Below are positions 14,301-26,300 of a stretch of 64,000 bases of DNA, piece by piece. Every line of letters begins with the position of its first letter. Positions within the stretch are counted from its first letter, which is position 1. The notes beneath the pieces are model-generated. The model saw nothing but the letters and a program-made list of their open reading frames with translations, had not been told where the DNA came from and made no database searches. Origin of the DNA: Streptomyces sp. NBC_00287 (lineage in GTDB: Bacteria > Actinomycetota > Actinomycetes > Streptomycetales > Streptomycetaceae); NCBI RefSeq assembly GCF_036173105.1, contig NZ_CP108053.1, positions 1,364,001 to 1,428,000 on the forward strand. Direction: 5' to 3'. Both the position numbers and the translations under genes were made by a program.

Positions 14301-17300
14301 TTGGCCTGCCCCGCACCACCCAGCACACCCGACACCGACGAGTACAGCGCGAAGAACGCCAGGTCTGCGTCACGGGTCAACTCATGCAGATTTACGGCCG
14401 CTTCGACCTTCGGCCGCCAGACGGCTTCGAGTTGGTCGGGCGTGAGGGAGGTGATCAGTCCGTCGGCGAGCACGCCCGCGGCATGGACGACGCCCGTCAG
14501 CCGCTGCCCTTCGAGGAGGGCGGCGAACTGATCGCGGTCGGCTGCGTCGCAGGCGGCCACCTCTACGGCGGCACCCAACTCACCGAGTTCTGCTACGAGT
14601 TCGGCCGCACCCGGCGCCTCGAGCCCCTGCCGACTCGTCAGCAGCAGATGCCGTACCCCATGCCCTGTGACCAGGTGGCGGGCGAGGAGCGAGCCGAGCG
14701 TGCCGGTGCCTCCGGTGATCAGGACCGTCCCGTCCGGATCCAGCGGCACCGGCATGGTCAGAGCGACCTTGCCCGTGTGCCGGGCCTGGCTCATGAACCG
14801 GAACGCCTCCCGAGCCCTGCGTACATCCCACGCCCGCACAGGGAGCGGCTCCAGCGCCCCCGCCTCGAACAGACCCATCAACGCCCGCAGCATCTCGCCG
14901 ATCCGCACCGGACCCGCATCCAGCATGTCGAAGGCGACGTACTCAGCGGCAACCTGCCCAGCGTCCCGGATATCGGTCTTGCCCATCTCCAGGAACCGGC
15001 CACCGGACGACAGCAGGTCGAGAGAGGCGTCAACGAACTCGCCGGCAAGGGAGTTGAGGACCACATCCACGCCCGCGTCAGCGAAGGTCTCCCGGAAGGT
15101 CAGATCACGCGAGGACGCGATCGAGGCATCATCCAGCCCCAAGCCCCGCAACGTGTCCCACTTGGCAGGGCTGGCCGTCGCCAGCACCCGAGCACCCAAA
15201 TGACGCGCGAGCTGGACAGCCGCCATGCCGACACCACCGGCACCCGCGTGCACGAGCACCGTCTCGCCAGCCCGCAACCGACCCAGATCGACCAGCCCGT
15301 AGTACGCGGTCAGGAACACCACGGGCACCGACGCCGCCTGCTCGTACGACCACCCCTCCGGGATCGGTACGACCACACGCGCATCCGCCACCGCCACCGG
15401 CCCGAAGCTCTCCAGAACCAGGCCCATCACCCGGTCACCGGGAGCGAAGTCGGTCACTCCCTCGCCGACTTCGAGAACCACGCCTGCGGCCTCGCTGCCG
15501 AGCACCGGGCGGCCCGGGTACATCCCCAGGCTCATCAGAACGTCGCGGAAGTTCACACCGGCCGCTCGGACGGCAATCCGGACCTGACCGGGCTCCAGCA
15601 GTGCGGAAGCCTCCGGCGCCGGCACCAGCGCAAGGCCGTCCAACGTGCCGGTGCCCGAGGTGTCCAACCGCCACGCGTCCGTCTCCGCCTCCGCCGGAAC
15701 CGTAAGACTCTCGCCGGAACCAGCCGCACGCACCAGACGCGGCACCAGCACCCGGCCCCCACGAACCGCCACCTGCGGCTCATCACACGCCAACGCCGCC
15801 CGCACCGCGGCGTCATCGCCCGCGTCGACGGACGGATCAGCGTCGACCAGCACAATGCGGCCAGGGTGCTCCGACTGCGCCGACCGGACGAGACCCCACA
15901 CGGGTGCGGTCGCCAGGTCGGCCACGTCACCGCCATCGGTGGCCACCGCCCCACGCGTCACCACCACGAGCCGCGATCCGGCCAGCCGCTCATCGCCCAG
16001 CCAGCCCTGCACCAGCGCCAGCACCTCGGCAGTGGTCCGAGCGGAGACGTCGACAAGCTCCGAGCCGGCACCGGAAACCTCGACCAGCGCCACCTCCGGG
16101 GCCGCGTCACCCGCGTCAAGAGCGGCGCGTACGGCGCCGATTCCGTCGTACGGCGTCACGTCCATGGAAGCGGCGTCGGCGACCGGAGCGGCCGTCCAGT
16201 CCAGCCGGTAGAGGGAATCCGGGCCGGTCGCGGTGGCCGCGGCCAGCTGATCGGCGGCCACCGGTCGCAGCATCAGGGACTCTGCGACGGCGATCGGCGC
16301 GCCGGTCACGTCCGCCAGCTCCACGGAGAACGAGTCCCCGCCCACAGGCGCGATGCGCACGCGGGCAGCAGTGGTCCCGGACGCGAGGAGGGACACACCC
16401 TCCCACACAAACGGCAACCGCAGCCCTGCTCCGGGTTCCGAAGCCAGCAACGCGTGCAACGCCGAGTCCAACAACGCCGGATGCACCCCGAAGGCACCCG
16501 CTTCGGCATGCCGCTCCTCCGCCAACTCCACCTCGGCGAAGACCTCATCACCCCGACGCCACAAAGCCCTCAAGCCCTGGAAGGCGGGCCCATAGCCGTA
16601 ACCAGCGGCCCCGGCGTCCGCGTAAAAGCCGGACACATCCACCGGCTCAGCGCCGACGGGCGGCCAGACCGTGAGATCGGCGGGGTGCGCGGCCGGAGCG
16701 TCGTTCAGGATGCCTTCTGCGTGCTGGACCCAGGGAGCGTCCAACTCCTCGGGACGGGAGTAGACGGCAAGAGACCGCTGCCCGTCCTCGCCGGCCGAAC
16801 CGACCACGACCTGAACCTGCACACCACCCTGCTCAGGAATGACCAACGGTGCCTGAAGCATCAACTCCCTTACGCTCCCGCACCCGACCTCGTCACCAGC
16901 ACGTACTGCCAGTTCCACGAAGGCCGTACCCGGCAGCAACACCGTCCCCGCCACGGCGTGATCCGTAAGCCAGGGGTGCGTACGAGTCGAGAGCCGTCCC
17001 GTGAGCAGCACACCGTCCCCGGCCGCGAGCGGAACCGCCGCGCCGAGCAACGGATGCCCCGCCTCACCCAGACCCAGCCCGGCAGGATCAGTCGGCGTGA
17101 CGCCATCGGTCAGCCAGTAGTGGTCTCGCTGGAAGGCGTACGTGGGCAGGTCGACGCGGTTCGGATTGCGACCGTCGAAGAGAGCGGCCCAGTCGACATC
17201 GACGCCGCTCGCCCACAGACGGGACACCGCCTGGGTGAACGTCTCCACCTCGTCGTGGCCACGCCGCATGGCGGAGACGAACAGGCCCTCGGCGCACTCG

Positions 17301-20300
17301 GCGCCCATCGCGGTCAGCGTCGCATCCGGGCCCATTTCAAGGAACTTGGTCACTCCGGCGTCGGCAAGCGAGGCCAGGCCGTCCGCGAAGCGGACGGCCT
17401 CCCGCACATGGCGCACCCAGTAGTCGGCGGTGCGTATCTCCTCGCCCGCCACGCGGCCGGACACGTTCGAGACGACCGGTATCCGCGGCTCGCCGTACGA
17501 GATCTCAGCGGCGACCCGCGCGAAGTCCGCCAGCATCGGCTCCATCAACTTCGAATGGAACGCGTGCGAGACCGCCAGACGACGGCACTTGACCCCGGCC
17601 GCCGTCAAACGCTCCCGCACCGCCTCCACTTCCGCCTGGGGACCCGAAACCACCACGGACGTCGGCCCGTTCACCGCCGCAACATCAACCGAGGCGACAA
17701 CCTCCTCGACCTCGGCCAAACCAGCCTGCACCGCGAGCATGGCCCCGCCCTCGGGCAACGCCTGCATCAACCCACCACGGGCAGCCACCAAACGACAGGC
17801 GTCCTCCAGCGAGAAAACCCCCGCCACATAGGCGGCGACCAGCTCCCCCACCGAATGGCCCATCACAAATTCCGGGCGAACACCCCACGACTCCGCCAAC
17901 CGGTAAAGAGCCACCTCCACCGCGAACAACCCGGCCTGCGTGAACACCGTCCGATCCAGCGCCTCCGACGACAGCGCCTCCATCAGCGACCCAGGCAGCA
18001 GACCCTCGAACCCGTCACACACTTCGCCCAACACCTGAGCGAACACCGGAAACTCAGCCGCCAGCCCCGCACCCATCCGCGCCCGCTGAGACCCCTGCCC
18101 GGTGAACAGCACCGCAAGACGGCCATCCACCACACCACCCGGCGACACCACACCCAAGAGTCCCGCCGCCAGCTCCTCCGCGTCCGTGCCCCAGACCACC
18201 GCCCGATGCCCCAACCCGGCCCGACCAGTCGCCAACGACCAGCCCACATCCACCGGATCAAGCGCCCCGGCAACCCCCGACAACCGCCCCGCCTGCGCCA
18301 CCAACGCCTCAGCAGAACCAGCGGACAACACCCACGGCACCAGACCACCCACCGGAACCGAAAGCCCAGCAGCTTCCACCTCCGGCGCCTGCTCCAGCAC
18401 CACGTGCGCGTTGGTCCCACCGATACCGAACGCCGACACACCAGCCCGACGCGGACGCCCGGTCTCGGGCCAGTCGATGCCTTCGGTGAGCAGTTCGACG
18501 GCACCCCTGGTCCAGTCGACATGTGGGGTGGGCGCATCGACGTGCAGGGTGGGCGGCAGCACACCGGCCTGCATCGCCATCACCATCTTGATGACCCCAG
18601 CGACACCAGCCGCGGCCTGGGTGTGCCCGATGTTCGACTTGATCGACCCAAGCCAGAGCGGCTGTTCGGCATCCCTGCCTCTGCCGTAGGTGGCCAGCAG
18701 CGCCTGAGCCTCGATCGGATCACCCAACGTCGTCCCCGTGCCATGCGCCTCCACCGCATCCACATCGGCGGCGGAAAGCCCAGCACTGGCCAGCGCAGCA
18801 CGGATCACCCGCTGCTGCGAAGGACCGTTGGGAGCCGTCAGCCCATTCGACGCACCGTCCTGATTGACCGCCGAACCACGCACAACCGCCAACACCCGAT
18901 GGCCATTTCGCCGTGCATCCGACAACCGCTCCAGCAGCAGCACCCCCGCACCCTCACCCCACCCCGTGCCATCCGCAGCGGCAGCGAACGGCTTGCACCG
19001 GCCGTCGGCGGCAAGCCCCCGCTGACGGCTGAACTCCAGGAAGGTGCCGGGGGTGGGCATGACGGTGACACCGCCGGCGAGTGCCATGTCGCACTCGCCG
19101 TTCCGCAGCGCCTGTACGGCCATGTGCAGGGCGACCAGCGAGGACGAGCAGGCCGTATCGACAGAGACCGCAGGCCCTTCAAGACCGAAGGTGTAGGCGA
19201 GACGGCCCGAAAGGACGCTGGCCCAGCTTCCGGTGCCGAGGTAGCCCTCGACCTCCTCCGGCACGTTGTGCAGTCGGCTGGCGTAGTCGTGGTACATCAC
19301 CCCCGCGAAGACACCGGTACGGCTCCCCCGCACCGAGTCCACCGCGATACCCGCCCGCTCGAACACCTCCCACGACGTCTCCAACAACAACCGCTGCTGC
19401 GGATCCATCGCCACCGCCTCACGCGGCGACACCCCGAACAACCCCGCATCAAACTCAGCAGCTTCATAGAGGAAGCCGCCCTCATTCGCATACGACTTAC
19501 CGAACGCGCCCGGATCCGGATCAAACAGCCCCTCCAGATCCCACCCACGATCGGCCGGGAACGGACCCACCGCATCCCGGCCCTCCACCACCAGCCGCCA
19601 CAACTCCTCCGGCGACCCCACCCCACCCGGAAAACGACACGCAGCAGCCACAATCGCCACCGGGTCATCCACCACACCCACAGCCGCAGCCGCAGCCACA
19701 GGACGGGCAACCACCTCCGCAGAGGACGACCCCACCACCTCATCCACCAGCAGACCCGCCACCGCCACCGGCGTCGGAAAATCAAACACCAACGTCGCCG
19801 GAAGCCTCAGCCCCAACGCCTCACCCAGCCGATTCCGCAGCTCCACCGCCAACAACGAATCAAAACCCAACTCCTTGAACGTCCGGTCCGTGTCGACCAC
19901 GCGGTCCGCGGCATGGCCCAGGACTAGCGCCACGCTGGACCGGACGACGCCCAGGAGTTCGTGCAGCTGCTCCTCGCGGGAGAGCCCGGCCAGCCTGCGC
20001 GCGAGCGAGCCGGCAGCGTCGCCGCCCTGGAGGCCGCTGGCCGTACGGCGGGCGGTGCCCCGGACGAGACCTCGCAGGGGCGGTGGTACCGCGGCCTGGG
20101 CGCGGACGGCGGAGGTGCTGAGCCTGGCGGTGACGAGCAGCGGTTCGTCCGTGGCGAGGGCGGAGTCGAGAAGGGCGAGGCCCTGGTCGGCGGGGATGCC
20201 GACGATCCCGGCGCGCGCCATACGGGCGACAGCCGTCTGGTCCATGTGGCCGGTCATCCCGCTGGCGTCGGCCCACAGCCCCCAGGCCAGGGAGATCGCG

Positions 20301-23300
20301 GGTAGCCCCTCGGCCCGGCGCCGCTGGGCGAGAGCGTCCAGGAAGGTGTTGGCAGCGGCGTAGTTGGCCTGGCCCGGACCGCCGAGTACGCCGACGACGG
20401 AGGAGAAGAGGACGAAGGCGGAGAGGTCGAGTTCGCGCGTCAGCTCGTGGAGATTGACAGCCGCGTCCACCTTGGGACGCAGGACGCGGTCGAAGTGCCC
20501 CGGGGTGAGCCCTGTGACCACGGCGTCGTCGAGGACGCCGGCGAGGTGCACGACGCCCGTGACCGGATGCTCGGCGAGCAACGTCGCCAACGCCTCACGG
20601 TCACCGACATCACACGCCACCACCTCGGCATGCGCACCCACGTCCGCCAGCTCGGCCACCAACTCCACCGCACCCGGCGCCTCAGCACCACGCCGACTGG
20701 TCAGCACCAGCCTCCGCACCCCGTGCTCCACCACCAGATGCCGCGCCACCAACGCACCCAGCGTCCCCGTACCACCCGTGACCAGCACCGCACCATCACC
20801 GAACGAGATCGCCTCATCGGAGGCGGCGGAGCGGGCCAGGCGCGGAGCAAGCACGTGATCACCGCGTAAGGCGACCTGCCACTCCCCGGCCGAGACCGAA
20901 GCCAGGACTCGTTCCACGGCCAGGTTGTCGCCGCCCGTCGGGTCCAGGTCCAACAGCCCGAACCGGCCGGGATTCTCGGCCTCGGCCGACCGCACCAGAC
21001 CCCACACCGCAGAGGCGGCGAGATCAGTGGGACCCTCAGTGCCCGTGCCCACGGCACCGCGCGTCACGACCACCAGACGCGACCCGGCGAACCGCTCGTC
21101 CGCCAGCCAAGCGCGGGCCGTCTCCCAGGTGTTCAGCACCGTACGGTGCACGGCTTCGGCGGATCCGGAGCCGCCGCCGTCAACGGGGAGGACCACCACG
21201 GAGGGCGGCTCATCCAGGCTCCCGAGGAAAGGCAGCCCGAGGCCGAACGGATCGGCATCACCGAACAGCGCCCAACCGGACTCGCCCTGCGTCGCAGGGG
21301 AAGCGACGGGAGTCCATTCCAACCGGAACAGGGAGTCCCGTACCGCCGATGCCGGCGCACTCAACTCCCGCACATCTACGGGACGCAGCACCAGCGACTC
21401 CACGAACGCCACCGGAGCACCCTCGACATCGGCCACCAACACCGACACCGCATCCCCACCAACAGGAGCCAACCGCACCCGCACCGCCGACGCACCCACC
21501 GCCGCCAACGACACACCCGACCACACAAACGGCAGCCGCGTCTCACCACCGTCCACCGGCAACACCGCATGCAACGCCCCATCCAGCAACGCCGGATGAA
21601 CCCCAAACCGCGAAGCCTCAGCCCGCTGCCCCTCCTCCAACACCACCTCGGCAAAGACCTCATCGCCGCGCCGCCAGACGGCACGCAGGCCCTGGAACAC
21701 CGGCCCGTAGTGATAACCGGAGGCGTGAAGACGGTCGTAGCGATCAGCGATGTCCACCGGCTCGGCACCGACGGGCGGCCAGACCGCCAGGTCGATGGAG
21801 GGGGCATGCGGCCCATCGGTGCCGAGGGTGCCCTCCGCATGAAGGGTCCACTCCTGGTCGGGTGGGGAGTTCTCGGGACGGGAGTAGACCGAGACCGACC
21901 GCTGCCCGTCCGCCTCCGGGCCGCCGATGACGACCTGCGTCTGTACGGCTCCCTGCTCGGGGAGGATCAGCGGGGCCTGAAGGGTGAGTTCGGTGAGATG
22001 CCCGCAGCCGACCTCGTCCCCGGCCCGGATGGCCAGCTCGACGAAGCCGGTGCCGGGGAAGAGGACGGTGCCCGCGACGGCATGGTCCGCCAGCCACGGA
22101 TGAGTACGGAGGGAGAGCCGACCAGTCAGAACGGCGCCGGCACCGGCGGCGAGGCTCACGGCGGCACCGAGCAACGGGTGATCGGCAGCGGCCAGACCGG
22201 CGCCGCTGACGTCAGCTGTTCCCGTGCCGGACTCCAGCCAGTAGCGCTCGCGTTGGAAGGCGTACGCGGGAAGATCGACGCGCTGCACAGCGCGCCCCGC
22301 GTAGACAGCGGCCCAGTCGATATCGGTGCCGTGCACCCAGAGTTCGGCGGCGCTCGCGATGAACCGGGCGTTCTCATCCTCGTCGCGGCGAAGAGTGCCG
22401 ACGACCGTGACCCGGTTCTCCACCGCCTCCGCAATGGCCTGCACACCCATGGTCAGCACCGGATGCGCACTGACCTCGACAAGACGGGTGTGACCTTGCG
22501 CCAGCGCCTCTTGGACCGCCTCGGTGAAGCGCACCGGCTGCCGCAGGCCTTCGTACCAGTACGAGGCGCCCATGGTGGCGGTGTCCAGCACCGCACCGGT
22601 GACCGTGGAGATCAGCGGGACACGCGATGCCCGCGGCGCCACCGGAGCAAGGGCATCCAGCAACTGCTCCCGGATGTCTTCTACTTGCGCCGAGTGCGAG
22701 GCGTAGTCCACCGGGACGCGGCGGGCGCGGACACCGACCGACTCCGCCAGGGCCGCGATCTCGTCCAGTGCCTCCGGGTCACCGGCAACGACCGTGGCAT
22801 CGGGCCCGTTGTAGACGGCGATGGACACCCGATCGCCATACGGCTCAACCCACCCCGATGCCTGCTCAGCACCGGTCGCCAACGACAACATCCCACCACG
22901 ACCGGCGAGTTCATCCCGGATGGCAGCCGAGCGAAGAGCAACAACCCGGGCCGCGTCTTCCAGGCTCAACGCACCGACGACCGCCGCGGCGGCGATCTCA
23001 CCCTGCGAGTGACCGATCACGGCAGCCGGAGTGACCCCGAAGGACTCCCAGACCGCCGCCAGCGACACCATCACCGCCCACAGCACCGGCTGGACCACAT
23101 CCACCCGCCGCATCCACGCATCGTCATCGCCGCGCAGCACCTCGGTCAGCGACCAGTCCACGAAGGACCCGAGTGCCGCCTCACACTCAGCAATCCGCGC
23201 CGCGAACACGGGCGAGGACTCCAACAACCCCCGCCCCATCCCCAACCACTGCGACCCCTGCCCCGGAAACACAAACACCGGCGCACCAGAAGCGACAGCG

Positions 23301-26300
23301 CTCCCCGAGACCACGTGACCTGCAACAGCACCAGCCGCCAAGGCCTCCAGCCCCGCCGTCAGCTCGCCGGTCTCCCGGCCCCAGACCACAGCCCGATGCT
23401 CCAGAGCCGTACGCCCCGAAACCAGCTCCCACCCCACATCAACCGGATCACCCACCACACCAGCCAGCCGCCCCGCCTGCCCAGCCAACGCCCCCGCACT
23501 ACGCCCCGACACCAACCACGGCACCACCGGCGACCCCGACAACCCCCCAGGACCGCCGACCACCACCGGCCCCAATTCCGCCCCAGCCGGCGCTTCCTCC
23601 AGCACGACATGCGCATTCGTCCCGGAGATCCCAAAGGAGGAAACAGCAGCCCGGCGCGGCCGATCCTGGACCGCCGCCCACTCCCGCACTTCAGTGAGCA
23701 GCCGGACATCACCGGAGGCCCAGTCCACGTGCGGAGTGGGCTCATCCACATGCAGGGTGCGGGGCAGCACACCCTCCCGCATCGCCATCACCATCTTGAT
23801 GACGCCCGCCACACCCGCCGCGGCCTGGGTATGACCGATGTTCGACTTCACCGACCCCAGCCAGAGCGGCCGATCCGCCGCACGCCCCTGCCCATAGGTG
23901 GCCAACAGAGCATCGGCCTCGATCGGATCACCGAGCGTCGTCCCCGTCCCGTGCGCCTCCATGGCGTCGACATCGGCCGCGGTGAGCCCGGCGCCCGCGA
24001 GCGCTGCTCGGATGACCCGCTGCTGGGACGGACCGTTGGGGGCGGACAGGCCGTTGGAGGCGCCGTCCTGGTTGATCGCGGAACCGCGCACGACCGCCAG
24101 GACCTGGTGACCGCTGCGGACCGCGTCCGAAAGGCGCTCCACGACGAGGACACCGACACCCTCGGCCCAGCTGGTGCCATCGGCTCCCGCCGCGAACGCC
24201 TTGCATCGGCCGTCCGCCGACAGCCCGCGCTGGCGGCTGAACTCCACGAACATGCCCGGGGTGGGCATCACGGTGACACCGCCGGCAAGGGCGAGGTCGC
24301 ACTCACCGTTGCGCAGCGACTGCACCGCCAGATGCAGGGCGACCAGCGACGAGGAGCAGGCCGTATCGACGGTGACCGCAGGCCCCTCAAGACCGAAGGT
24401 GTACGAGAGTCGGCCGGAGACCACGCTCGTCGCGTTGCCGGTCAGGGTGAAGCCCTCGGCGGGTTCGGCGGCCTCGTGCAGCCGGTCACCGTAGTCCTGG
24501 GACATGGCGCCGGCGAACACACCGGTCAGGCTGGAGCGCAGGGAGCCGGGGGCGATTCCGGCGCGTTCGATCGCCTCCCACGAAGTCTCCAACAGCAACC
24601 GTTGCTGTGGGTCCATGGCCAGCGCCTCGCGTGGCGAGATCCCGAAGAACTCGGCGTCGAAGGCTGCGGCGTCGTGCAGGAAGCCTCCCTCGCGGACGTA
24701 GCTGGTGCCGTGGTGGGCCGGGTCGGCGTGGTAGAGCGCGTCCAGGTCCCAGCCCCGGTCGGTGGGGAAGGGTGCGATGACGTCGAGTCCGTCGCGGACG
24801 ACCCGCCACAGGTCTTCCGGGGAGGCGATGCCACCGGGGTAACGGCAGGCCATGCCGACGATGGCGATCGGCTCACCGGTGTGGGTGGCGGCGGCGCGTG
24901 TGGTGCGGGGCCCGGGGGTGTCGCCGAGGAGTTCGGCGCGGAGGTGGTCGGCGAGGACGGCGGGCGTGGGGTGGTCGAAGAGGAGGCCTGCGGGCAGGCG
25001 CAGGCCGGTGGCGGCGGCGAGCCGGTCGCGAAGTTCGACGGAGGAGAGGGAGTCGAAGCCGAGATCCTTGAACGACCAGGTGACGTCGATGCCCTCGAGC
25101 TCGTCGGCCGGGTGGCCAAGGACCATCGCGATGTCCTCACGGACCTGGTCGAGGACGGCGCGGGTCTGCTCGGCGGTGCCGGCGAGGCCGGTGAGACGGT
25201 CACGCCAGCCGGCCGCGGGGCCTTCCCGGCCGTCAGTGGCTGCGGGGCCGTCCCCGGCATCCGTGGCTGCGCGGCCGTCCCCGACATCCGTGGCCGCGAG
25301 CCCGTCCCCGGCCTCCATGTCCGGCTGCGTCTCAGCCGTCCCCTCCTCCAGGACCGTGGGGGTCTCCGCCCCCGCCAGCCAGTACCGCTTGCGCTGGAAG
25401 GCATACGTGGGTAGCGGTACACGGCGCGCCCCGGGCCCGTCCGCGAAGGCGGGCGATGCCGGGGCAGCGCCCCGTACATGCAGTCCCGCGACGGCGGCCA
25501 GCAGGGTCTGGGCCTCGGCGCGGTCGCGGCGCAGCGCGGTGAGGAAGCCGACGTCGGCGGGGCGGCCGTCCTCGGGGCGGGCGGCGAGGCATTCGCGGGC
25601 CATGGCCACGAGAGCGCCGTCGGGGCCGAGTTCCAGGAAGGTCGTGACGCCCTGGTCCAGCAGCCAGTCGACGCCGTCGGCGAACCGTACGGCCCGGCGC
25701 ACATGCCGCACCCAGTAGTCCGGGTCGCACAGCTCCTCGGACGAGGCCGGCCAGCCGGTCAGGTTGGAGACGACGGGGATGGCGGGCGGGTGGAAGGTGA
25801 GCCCCTGCGCGACGGCGCGGAACTCCTCCAGCATGCCGCCCATATGGGCGGAGTGAAAGGCGTGGCTGACCCTCAACGCGTGGGTTTTGCGGCCGCGTTC
25901 GGCCCAGGTGGCGGCGTAGGCGGTGACGGTGTCGGCGTCGCCGGAGACGACGCAGGCGCCGGGGCTGTTGACGGCGGCGATGGTGATGTGGCCGTCGATG
26001 GCGTCGAGTTCGGCGTTGACCTCGGCCTCGCCGGCTTCCAGGGCGACCATGGCGCCGCCCTCGGGCTGGGCCTGCATCAAGCGCCCACGCGCGGTGACGA
26101 GGGCGCAGGCGTCGGCGAGGGAAAGGACTCCGGCGACATGGGCGGCGGCCAGTTCGCCGACGGAGTGGCCGAGCAGCTGGTCGGCGACGACGCCGAGGGA
26201 TTCGGCGAGCCGGTAGAGGGCGACCTCCACGGCGAAGAGCGCGGGCTGCGCCCAAGCGGTGCGGTCCAGCCGGGCGGCGTTCGCGGCCGTGGGCTCGGCG

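Larger units (their letters stand above)
13607..24874 (-). repeat. Bimodule repeat copy A (modules 1+2)
   Basis: First copy of a two-module tandem duplication, measured from the start of KS1 to the start of KS3: 11,268 bp (3,756 codons). It shares domain order and AT selectivities with the following 11,256 bp and long near-identical nucleotide blocks, for example around 22,330-23,560 versus 11,062-12,300. Confidence 0.9.

Noticed and set aside
13847..19927. Plus-strand reading frame of about 2,026 codons opposite the PKS; similar ones at 5174-9022 and 21146-25414
   Set aside because: They are the antisense of conserved PKS domains. Their products are His/Arg/Gln/Pro-rich with no recognisable domain. 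High GC and strong third-position bias in the real gene create such open frames.
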